Positions 1-4,833 of a DNA stretch of 7,561 nt are shown in pieces. Within the stretch, counting starts at the first letter, position 1. Every line of letters begins with the position of its first letter. Under the pieces are notes generated by a model. The model ran no database searches. It was given only the letters and a program-made list of their open reading frames with translations, and was not told where the DNA came from. Where the stretch lies: contig DCIL01000093.1 in assembly GCA_002315875.1 (NCBI GenBank), positions 9,816-17,376 on the forward strand, in the 5' to 3' direction. The DNA comes from Verrucomicrobia bacterium UBA1727. GTDB taxonomy: Bacteria; Verrucomicrobiota; Kiritimatiellia; RFP12; UBA1067. Both the position numbers and the translations under genes were made by a program.

Positions 1-674
1 GCCTCGTCGCGGAAGCACGGCGCAATCTGGAAGTACTTGTCGAAGCCCGAAACCTGCAGGAGCTGCTTGAACATCTGCGGCGCCTGAGGGAGGGCGTAGA
101 ACATGCCGCGGTGAATGCGGCTGGGGACGAGATAGTCACGCGCACCTTCGGGAGAGGAGGCAGTCAGAATAGGAGTCTGGAACTCGTTGAAGCCCTTCTC
201 CCACATCTGCTGACGGAGGAACTTGATGACCTCGCTGCGCAGAATGAGGTTCTTGTGAAGCTTCTCGCGACGGAGATCGAGGAAGCGGTACTTGAGACGC
301 ACGTCCTCCGACTCATCGGCCTTCTCGTCGGGAATGTAGATCGGAGTCACTTCCGAGGCGGACTCCATCACGAGCTCGTTCGCCTCGATTTCGATTTCAC
401 CGGTGGGCAGATCGGGATTGATCGTGTCCGCCGTACGAAGTTTCACCTCGCCGGTCACGGTGATGACGCTCTCGAGATGGGCCTTCTCGACAAGACCGAA
501 GAAACTGCGGCTCGGATGCACGACGATCTGCGTAAGACCGTAATGGTCGCGGAGGTCGACGAAAAGGATTCCGCCATGGTCGCGAAGACGGAACATCCAG
601 CCGGAAAGCCGAACCGTCTTGCCCGCGTCTGCCGCGCGGAGTTCATTGCACGTATGAGTACGATATGGATGCAT
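1..674 (-). CDS. aspS: Aspartyl-tRNA synthetase, N-terminal part (truncated by window edge)
   Basis: This class II aminoacyl-tRNA synthetase charges tRNA with aspartate in the cytoplasm. About 224 residues are visible, beginning at the ATG at 674-672, and the frame stays open to the left edge. The N-terminal OB-fold anticodon-binding domain covers roughly residues 15-105 and includes GWMFRLRDHGGILFVDLRD (25-43). The catalytic domain starts near residue 125 with the RLKYRFLDLRR motif. Motif 1 is around 148-168 (GFNEFQTP), followed by the bacterial signature SPEGARDYLVPSR (174-186), FYALPQAPQ and the start of motif 2, GFDKYFQIAPCFRDE (210-224). A GGAG Shine-Dalgarno sits 8 nt before the start (683-686). 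The gene has its own promoter and follows the ABC ATPase by 51 nt. His33 in RDHGG matches the residue seen in AspRS enzymes that also charge tRNA-Asn, whereas E. coli has Leu there. Family identity is very secure from the motifs; tRNA specificity is only a hint. Confidence 0.97.
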   Translation of the reverse strand, partial: MHPYRTHTCNELRAADAGKTVRLSGWMFRLRDHGGILFVDLRDHYGLTQIVVHPSRSFFGLVEKAHLESVITVTGEVKLRTADTINPDLPTGEIEIEANELVMESASEVTPIYIPDEKADESEDVRLKYRFLDLRREKLHKNLILRSEVIKFLRQQMWEKGFNEFQTPILTASSPEGARDYLVPSRIHRGMFYALPQAPQMFKQLLQVSGFDKYFQIAPCFRDE

Positions 675-682
675 TATTCTTT

Positions 683-686
683 CTCC
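683..686 (-). promoter_or_regulatory. Shine-Dalgarno of aspS (GGAG)
   Basis: On the minus strand GGAG is followed by AAAGAATA and then the ATG at 674. The 8-nt spacing is normal and fixes the aspS start, giving the expected AspRS N-terminus (MHPYRTHTCNELR). Confidence 0.75.
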
Positions 687-701
687 ATTAAAATTTGCGA
701 T

Positions 702-729
702 ATTATACCATAATCAGCCAGTCCGTTAA
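702..729 (-). promoter_or_regulatory. aspS promoter, extended -10 type
   Basis: Reading the minus strand, TGGTATAAT (710-702) is a perfect extended -10 element (TGn plus TATAAT). A weak -35 candidate, TTAACG (729-724), lies 16 nt upstream. The -10 ends 27 nt before the aspS start codon, leaving a short leader with a Shine-Dalgarno. The 12-base core TTATGGTATAAT is repeated exactly at the pyrF promoter, which supports it as a real sigma-70-type element of this organism. Transcription start not measured. Confidence 0.7.
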
Positions 730-741
730 ACTGGACTGATT
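712..741 (-). promoter_or_regulatory. Hairpin/inverted repeat at the ATPase stop codon and aspS -35 region
   Basis: On the minus strand AATCAG pairs with CTGATT (6 bp) and, after one bulged T, CCAGT pairs with ACTGG (5 bp), leaving a 7-nt loop TTAACGG. The stem totals 11 bp. The TAA stop of the upstream ATPase gene (728-726) spans the loop and the last bases of the left arm. The hairpin is followed by ATTATGGTATAAT, with no run of U residues, so it is not a standard intrinsic terminator. It could protect the 3' end of the upstream message, terminate weakly, or act as DNA as an operator over the aspS -35. An alternative fold pairs CAGTCC with GGACTG. Confidence 0.6.
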
Positions 742-1439
742 CGGTCGATGCGAGGCACGCAGGCGAGAAGACGGCGGGTATAGTCGCTCTGGGGACGGGT
801 GAAAACCGTATCGGAATCGCCGACATCCACAAACAGCCCCCTCTCCATCACGCAGACCTCGTCGCACACGTTCTTGACCACGGCAAGATCGTGGGCGATG
901 AGCAGGATGGAAAGTCCGAGCTCGCGCCGCAAATCGCGAAAGAGATTTAGAACGCGCGCCTGAACGGAAACGTCAAGGGCGGATACCGGCTCGTCCGCAA
1001 TCAGAATATTCGCTCCGGTCGCCAGCGCCCGCGCCACCGAAACGCGCTGGCACTGTCCACCGCTCATCTCACGCGGATATTGCGCGAGCACCGCCTCGGA
1101 AAGTCCGACTTTCGACAACAGATACGGAATCTCGAGCCCCGCCTTCGGATGGTGAGAGATTACCTCTTCAAGCATCTGCCTGACGGTCATGCGCGGATTC
1201 AAGGAGCCGACAGCGTCCTGGAAGACCATCGCCATCCGATCCAGACATTCGATCTTGCCGCTGAAATCGCGGTTGAGTCCGATCAGCGTTCGGGCGACGG
1301 TTGACTTGCCGGACCCGGACTCGCCGACGATGCCGAGAATGCCGCCGCGCTTCAAAGCGAAGGACACGCCCTTCACCGCCTCGAAATTGCCGTAGCGAAT
1401 TCTGAGGTCGGTTACTTCAAGGATATTCTCGTTTTTCAA
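726..1439 (-). CDS. Peptide ABC transporter ATPase, short OppF/DppF type
   Basis: This is the ATP-hydrolysing subunit of an ABC importer, probably for oligopeptides or dipeptides, acting on the inner face of the cytoplasmic membrane. In its 237 residues all nucleotide-binding motifs are intact: Walker A GESGSGKST (39-47), Q-loop Q74, signature MSGGQ (125-129), Walker B ILIADE with D149 and E150, D-loop SALD (153-156) and switch H183. SLNPRMTV after the Q-loop (79-86) is typical of OppF/DppF. The protein stops just after YTRRLLACVPR, where most OppF/DppF proteins (about 320-330 residues) continue into the C-terminal oligopeptide-transporter extension; that extension is missing. The start is a TTG (1439-1437) overlapping the pyrF stop as TTGA, suggesting translational coupling; the first in-frame ATG is residue 70, inside the conserved core. 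The matching permease is one gene upstream, beyond pyrF. Nickel or glutathione importers of the same superfamily are alternatives. Confidence 0.9.
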   Translation of the reverse strand: MKNENILEVTDLRIRYGNFEAVKGVSFALKRGGILGIVGESGSGKSTVARTLIGLNRDFSGKIECLDRMAMVFQDAVGSLNPRMTVRQMLEEVISHHPKAGLEIPYLLSKVGLSEAVLAQYPREMSGGQCQRVSVARALATGANILIADEPVSALDVSVQARVLNLFRDLRRELGLSILLIAHDLAVVKNVCDEVCVMERGLFVDVGDSDTVFTRPQSDYTRRLLACVPRIDRISPV

Positions 1440-2134
1440 AGTCCGGCGATTTCCGCAAGAATCTGCCGCGCCGCGGCCGGCGGATCGTCCGCCGCCAGGA
1501 TGGGACGTCCCACGACGAGATGCGTGGAGCCATCGCGCACCGCATCCGCCGGCGTCGCCACGCGCTTCTGGTCCCCGACCGCGGCACCTGCGGGACGCAC
1601 CCCGGGCGTGATGAAAAGCGTGCCCGCCTTGAGCGAACGCGAAAGCGCACCAACTTCCTTCGGCGAGCAGACGAGTCCGTTCGCACCGTTGTCGATCGCG
1701 AACTTCGCCATCGCCGCGACCTGATCGGCGGGAGTGCGGCCGACGATACCGACGTCCTCGAGGTCGGACTGATCGAGCGAGGTGAGAACGGTCACCGCGA
1801 GAATCTTCGGGGCGGACGCTCCGAATTCCGCCGCGGCATCGGCCGCCGCGCGAATCATCGCCTTGCCGCCGACGGAATGAATCGTCATCAGATCCACCCC
1901 AAGCTTCGCTCCGCTCTTCACCGCACGCTCGACCGTGCGAGGAATGTCGTGAAACTTAAGATCGAGGAAGACCTTCTTGCCAAGATCGCGAACGGCCTTG
2001 ACGACATCAGGACCTTCCGCCGTAAAGAGTTCGAGACCGATCTTGTAAAACCCCACGTCGGGACCAATCGCCTTGATCTTGGCGACCGCTTCATCCCGAC
2101 TCTGCACATCCAGCGCAACTATCAACTCTGCCAT
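1436..2134 (-). CDS. pyrF: Orotidine 5'-phosphate decarboxylase
   Basis: This enzyme decarboxylates orotidine monophosphate to UMP, the last step of de novo pyrimidine synthesis, in the cytoplasm. At 232 residues it has the normal bacterial length. It shows the whole TIM-barrel signature: IVALDV with D9, FYKIGLELF with K31, the catalytic tetrad region FLDLKFHDIP (D58, K60, D63), TIHSVGG (84-90), VTVLTS (114-119), the phosphate-binding region ITPGVRP (175-181, R180) and VVGRPI (207-212, R210). The ATG at 2134 has an AAGGA Shine-Dalgarno 9 nt upstream, and an extended -10 promoter lies 34 nt before the start. Its stop overlaps the TTG start of the ABC ATPase by 4 nt, so the two are co-transcribed and probably translationally coupled. 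A pyrimidine gene inside peptide-transporter genes is an unusual neighbourhood, but the enzyme itself looks complete. Confidence 0.98.
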   Translation of the reverse strand: MAELIVALDVQSRDEAVAKIKAIGPDVGFYKIGLELFTAEGPDVVKAVRDLGKKVFLDLKFHDIPRTVERAVKSGAKLGVDLMTIHSVGGKAMIRAAADAAAEFGASAPKILAVTVLTSLDQSDLEDVGIVGRTPADQVAAMAKFAIDNGANGLVCSPKEVGALSRSLKAGTLFITPGVRPAGAAVGDQKRVATPADAVRDGSTHLVVGRPILAADDPPAAARQILAEIAGL

Positions 2135-2143
2135 GATTGAAAA

Positions 2144-2148
2144 TCCTT
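2144..2148 (-). promoter_or_regulatory. Shine-Dalgarno of pyrF (AAGGA)
   Basis: AAGGA on the minus strand is followed by TTTTCAATC (9 nt) and the pyrF ATG. It supports 2134 as the start. Confidence 0.7.
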
Positions 2149-2157
2149 AATTAACTT

Positions 2158-2189
2158 CTTTGCCGCGCATTATACCATAAAAGGCAAAG
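2158..2189. promoter_or_regulatory. Inverted repeat flanking the pyrF -10 (possible operator)
   Basis: CTTTGCC (2158-2164) and GGCAAAG (2183-2189) are exact reverse complements separated by 18 nt. The -10 TATAAT lies between them. On the minus strand the arms sit at about -27 to -21 and -2 to +5 relative to the predicted start, so a dimeric regulator bound here would block polymerase. The downstream half overlaps the start of the transcript, so an RNA hairpin is unlikely. No regulator family is recognised. Confidence 0.4.
2169..2177 (-). promoter_or_regulatory. pyrF promoter, extended -10 type
   Basis: On the minus strand TGGTATAAT (2177-2169) is a perfect extended -10, identical with its TTA prefix to the aspS promoter core. 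No good -35 hexamer is seen at 16-18 nt, which extended -10 promoters can tolerate. Initiation about 7 nt downstream would give a leader of roughly 25-30 nt with the Shine-Dalgarno. It should drive pyrF and the coupled ATPase gene separately from the upstream permease block. Confidence 0.7.
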
Positions 2190-2309
2190 CAAAGGGCTCG
2201 GTCAACTCAACGCCCCTGCGCTTTTGGTCACTTGCCCCGTTACCTGGCCCCTTCGCCCATATCTTTCGCGGCTTCGCAGCGACTTCATAAAAATAAAGCG
2301 CGATTGGGA

Positions 2310-3173
2310 TTAAACGTTTCTCAGCGCGGGGTCGAGGCGATCGCGCAGATAGTCCGCAAGGTGATTAAAGACAAGCACCAAAAGGAAGATGGCGAGCGTG
2401 GTGAAGGTCATCTCCCACCAGACGCCCTGCCAGAGACGCTGACGCGCATTGTTGATCATTATGCCCCAGCTGGGCTCGCCCTGCACACCGATGCCGAGGA
2501 ACGAGATGAAGACCTCGGTGGCGACGGCGGACGGAAACCTGAGCGAGAACTGAATGAGAATCAAGTGCGCGACATTCGGCAGGATGTGGCGGAACATGAT
2601 GCGCAGATCGGAATAGCCGAGAGTCTTCGCCGCCTCGACGTAAGCGCGGCCGACGTGCTTCATCACCTCGGCGCGGATGGTACGGCAGGTTCCGACCCAG
2701 GTCGTAAAGCCAATGCCGAGATAGATGCCGAGCAGTCCCTCGCCCACCACCATCGAGATCGCGAGAATGAAGAGAAGTCCCGGCATGGACGCCACCGTCG
2801 CCGTAAGCCAGGTCACGACCGAATCGACCTTGCCGCCGTAGAAACCGGCGAGGAGTCCGAGAATGACCCCGAGCGGAATCGCGATGAGCGAGGTCATGAT
2901 GCCGACATGAAAGGCGATGCGCGTACCTTGCACGAGCCGAAGCGCTACCGAGCGGCCGAGATTGTCCGTTCCGAGCCAGCATCGCTCGCCGGCCATAGGA
3001 GAATTTCCGCCGCGCACGGCCATCGGCGGCAAATAGCGGTTCTCCACATCGACCACGTTGTACGCCGCGGTGACATCACGAGCGGCGGCAACGCGGTACT
3101 GAATCTCACCGTACAATGCCGCGAGGGCATACACGGCGAGGACAAAGAGACATATCTTTATCGAAAACTTCAC
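2310..3173 (-). CDS. Peptide ABC transporter permease, OppC/DppC type
   Basis: This is an integral membrane subunit of an oligopeptide/dipeptide-type ABC importer. In its 287 residues, one membrane helix near the N-terminus (about 6-22) is followed by a long extracytoplasmic stretch. Next comes the family signature WLGTDNLGRSV (66-76), then the core permease domain with further helices near 90-111, 128-148, 205-230 and 255-272. The EAA loop that docks on the ATPase is clear: YVEAAKTLGYSDLRIMFRHI (178-197), followed by LPN. Length and layout match OppC/DppC rather than OppB/DppB. The start is a GTG (3173-3171) overlapping the purN stop as GTGA, with AGGA 5 nt upstream. The next gene, across 175 nt, is pyrF, and the likely cognate ATPase follows that. 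No OppB-type permease or binding protein lies in the window. Substrate cannot be told from sequence; nickel or glutathione systems share this fold. Confidence 0.92.
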   Translation of the reverse strand: MKFSIKICLFVLAVYALAALYGEIQYRVAAARDVTAAYNVVDVENRYLPPMAVRGGNSPMAGERCWLGTDNLGRSVALRLVQGTRIAFHVGIMTSLIAIPLGVILGLLAGFYGGKVDSVVTWLTATVASMPGLLFILAISMVVGEGLLGIYLGIGFTTWVGTCRTIRAEVMKHVGRAYVEAAKTLGYSDLRIMFRHILPNVAHLILIQFSLRFPSAVATEVFISFLGIGVQGEPSWGIMINNARQRLWQGVWWEMTFTTLAIFLLVLVFNHLADYLRDRLDPALRNV

Positions 3174-3784
3174 TTGATCCTAACGCGGCGGCCTTCAATC
3201 GTGAGGGAATCGGACGCAAGCAGGCGCAGCGCCTCGGGGAAGGCGAGATGCTCCTGAACCTGAATGCGCGCATGCAATGTTTCGGGAGTATCGTCTTCGA
3301 GAACCGGCACCGCCTTCTGGACGATGATCGGTCCCGAATCAGTTCCCGAATCCACGAAGTGCACCGTCACGCCCGCGACCTTGCATCCGTAATCGAGCGC
3401 CTGCGTCCAGCTGTGAACCCCCGGAAAGGCGGGCAGCAGCGCGGGATGGATGTTGAGAACGCGATTCGGAAACGCCGCGAGAAGCTTCGGCTTGATGATG
3501 CGCATGAAGCCGGCGAGGACGACCGTATCGACTCCGGCCGCCTTGAGAATCTCGATGCAACGGTCTTCGGCCGGACCTTCGAGCTTCGTCTTCCACGGGG
3601 CGCAATCGAGATATTCCGAACGGATGCCGTGCTTTTTGCCGCGCTCGAGAATCTTCGCGTCCGCGACATCGGCGAGCACGATCTTGATGTCCGCATCGAG
3701 CGTGCCCGCCTCAATGGCATCGACAATGGACTGCATGTTCGATCCGGCGCCGGATCCGAGAACTCCAAGATGTAATTTGCTCAT
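3170..3784 (-). CDS. purN: Phosphoribosylglycinamide formyltransferase, folate-dependent
   Basis: PurN transfers a formyl group from 10-formyltetrahydrofolate to glycinamide ribonucleotide, the third step of de novo purine synthesis, in the cytoplasm. The 204-residue protein is the usual length. It has the phosphate loop GSGAGSN (10-16), the folate-side stretch LAGFMRII (90-97), catalytic NIHPALLP (111-118, N111 and H113), HFVDSGTDSGPII with D149, and the terminal helix region EHLAFPEALRLL. The three catalytic residues correspond to Asn106, His108 and Asp144 of the E. coli enzyme. The ATG at 3784 gives the standard N-terminus, but no Shine-Dalgarno is seen in the 31-nt gap before it; that gap holds two copies of AAATCCAAT. 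The stop overlaps the GTG start of the permease gene by 4 nt. Sitting between a small membrane protein and a transporter gene, it is away from other purine genes. Confidence 0.97.
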   Translation of the reverse strand: MSKLHLGVLGSGAGSNMQSIVDAIEAGTLDADIKIVLADVADAKILERGKKHGIRSEYLDCAPWKTKLEGPAEDRCIEILKAAGVDTVVLAGFMRIIKPKLLAAFPNRVLNIHPALLPAFPGVHSWTQALDYGCKVAGVTVHFVDSGTDSGPIIVQKAVPVLEDDTPETLHARIQVQEHLAFPEALRLLASDSLTIEGRRVRIK

Positions 3785-3793
3785 ACTGATACT

Positions 3794-3816
3794 ATTGGAT
3801 TTTTACGATTGGATTT
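3794..3816 (-). repeat. Short direct repeat before purN (AAATCCAAT twice)
   Basis: On the minus strand AAATCCAAT occurs at 3816-3808 and 3802-3794, a 14-nt period, in the short gap between the small membrane protein gene and purN. The first copy touches the upstream stop codon. It occupies the place where a Shine-Dalgarno would be expected. It could be a regulator site or chance. Confidence 0.5.
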
Positions 3817-4052
3817 CAAAGACGAACGAGGGCGAGGACAACGGCCAAAAGAACGAGGACGAACGCGAGAAGACGGCGAGAGAGCGGGGCCTTCGCCTCG
3901 GGAATTTCAGGGACTTCTTCGCCGCGATCACGCTTCATGATGCGGTAAACGCCGCGGAGCGCGAGCGGAAGGCGTCCTTTTGGCGTAGCGAGCACCGCGG
4001 CTACGATCAGCAGCGCGAGCACCACGACAACACGTAGGAATTGAATGACCAT
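3816..4052 (-). CDS. Small membrane protein with two predicted transmembrane helices, function unknown
   Basis: I do not recognise a family for this 78-residue protein. It has a hydrophobic helix at about residues 4-22 (FLRVVVVLALLIVAAVLA), then a charged middle (about 24-59) containing GRLPLALRGVYRIMKRDRGEEVPEIPEAKAP in outline: a basic patch followed by an acidic, proline-containing stretch. A second helix lies at about 60-76 (LLAFVLVLLAVVLALV). Arginines before the second helix and after the first suggest a hairpin with the middle in the cytoplasm. The ATG (4052-4050) shares one base with the uppP stop (TGATG), which points to translation by reinitiation after uppP; no separate ribosome site is needed. 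That coupling, and intact helices, argue for a real gene. A role near undecaprenyl phosphate recycling or the cell envelope is only a guess from position. Confidence 0.75.
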   Translation of the reverse strand: MVIQFLRVVVVLALLIVAAVLATPKGRLPLALRGVYRIMKRDRGEEVPEIPEAKAPLSRRLLAFVLVLLAVVLALVRL

Positions 4053-4810
4053 CAGCTTAAAACGAGGGTTGCGATGCCGGCGAGAATGCAGTACGGACCG
4101 AACATCCAGAACTTATCGCTCTTCAGGGACTTCAGAAGGAACTTGAGCGCAAAGTATCCGACCGCCGCGGCAATGATACCTCCGAAGATGACGAGCGGCC
4201 ACGACTGTTCGACGAACGATGGAGATGTGTTCTTCATCGCCTTCAAAATCTCCAGAAGCGCGGCACCGGCGATCGGGGGAACGGACATCAGGAACGAGAA
4301 CTCCGCACTCTTCTCGGGATCGACGTTACAGAGCTTGGCGGTCGAAATCGTCATACCCGAACGGCTAATGCCCGGAAGAATCGCGATTGCCTGCGCAAGG
4401 CCGATGACAAAGGCGGTGAAATAATTCACTGAGAAATGTCCATTACGCATGAACTTCGTGAGGATGAGAATGACACCAGTCACCATCAGTGCGAGACCGA
4501 TGGCCATAGGATCGGAAAAGAGTTCTTCGAGCTGATCCTTGAAGAACACTCCCACCAATCCCGCGGGCACCGCCGAGATGACGATCTTCAATACATAAGA
4601 CCAATCGCGGCGTCGCAAAATCTTGAAGATGATTGAGAAATAGAAGACACAGATAGAAAGGAGCGTGCCGACATGAAGGAAGATGTCGAGACGAATTCCC
4701 GGCTCCTTCATGCCGAGCAGCAGTTTTCCGAGTGCGAGGTGTCCCGAACTGGAAATCGGCAGGAACTCGGCTATACCTTGTAATATCGACAGTAACGCAA
4801 CATCAAACAT
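4052..4810 (-). CDS. uppP: Undecaprenyl-diphosphatase
   Basis: UppP (BacA) removes a phosphate from undecaprenyl pyrophosphate to regenerate the lipid carrier used for peptidoglycan and other envelope polymers, in the cytoplasmic membrane. Raised levels confer bacitracin resistance in other bacteria. The 252 residues form a polytopic protein with about seven or eight hydrophobic helices. Both family motifs are present: QGIAEFLPISSSGH (11-24), with E15, the serines and H24, and PGISRSG (146-152), with R150. The position of E. coli Glu17 is Gln11 here, a substitution I believe is common in the family. The ATG at 4810 has a strong GAGGAG Shine-Dalgarno 4 nt upstream (4815-4820). It lies 23 nt after the GH2 stop and overlaps the next small gene by one base, so it is inside an operon. 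Identity is secure. Confidence 0.96.
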   Translation of the reverse strand: MFDVALLSILQGIAEFLPISSSGHLALGKLLLGMKEPGIRLDIFLHVGTLLSICVFYFSIIFKILRRRDWSYVLKIVISAVPAGLVGVFFKDQLEELFSDPMAIGLALMVTGVILILTKFMRNGHFSVNYFTAFVIGLAQAIAILPGISRSGMTISTAKLCNVDPEKSAEFSFLMSVPPIAGAALLEILKAMKNTSPSFVEQSWPLVIFGGIIAAAVGYFALKFLLKSLKSDKFWMFGPYCILAGIATLVLS

Positions 4811-4814
4811 AACA

Positions 4815-4820
4815 CTCCTC
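4815..4820 (-). promoter_or_regulatory. Strong Shine-Dalgarno of uppP (GAGGAG)
   Basis: On the minus strand GAGGAG is followed by TGTT and the uppP ATG. It is the strongest ribosome site clearly tied to a start in the window and lies in the 23-nt gap after the GH2 gene, so uppP is translated independently of its upstream neighbour. Confidence 0.8.
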
Positions 4821-4833
4821 TTACTTTGAAAAC

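Larger units (their letters stand above)
2135..2309. other. Intergenic gap between the permease gene and pyrF
   Basis: This 175-nt gap, the longest gene-free stretch, holds the pyrF Shine-Dalgarno, promoter and flanking inverted repeat in its left third. The rest has no convincing gene. Two weak stem candidates on the minus strand could help end the upstream transcript: an interrupted GC stem at 2266-2282 (TCGCGGC/GCAGCGA with one mismatch, 3-nt loop), which has no U run after it, and GGGC/GCCC around 2194-2215, followed by a T-rich stretch leading into the promoter. Neither is a convincing intrinsic terminator. Two adjacent, imperfect 13-nt units ending in GCCCC (2226-2251) are also present, matching at 9 of 13 positions. 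Confidence 0.5.

Noticed and set aside
111..713. Open frame of 200 codons on the plus strand over the aspS region
   Set aside because: It is a shadow of aspS, whose minus-strand frame has full class II synthetase motifs and a matched promoter and ribosome site.
2266..2282. GC-rich stem as a possible terminator of the purN-permease transcript
   Set aside because: The stem has an internal mismatch and no U run follows on the minus strand; the T-rich stretch lies on the wrong side.
2232..3257. Long open frame of 341 codons on the plus strand, antisense to the permease and purN genes
   Set aside because: Its product is rich in Arg, His, Asp and Glu with no fold-like pattern, as expected from the reverse strand of GC-rich coding DNA, and it runs across two genes with strong family motifs on the other strand.
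3785..3800. TAGTAT just before purN as a -10 for a leaderless message
   Set aside because: It matches TATAAT at only 4 of 6 positions, lacks the TG extension seen in the two clear promoters, and sits inside an apparent operon.
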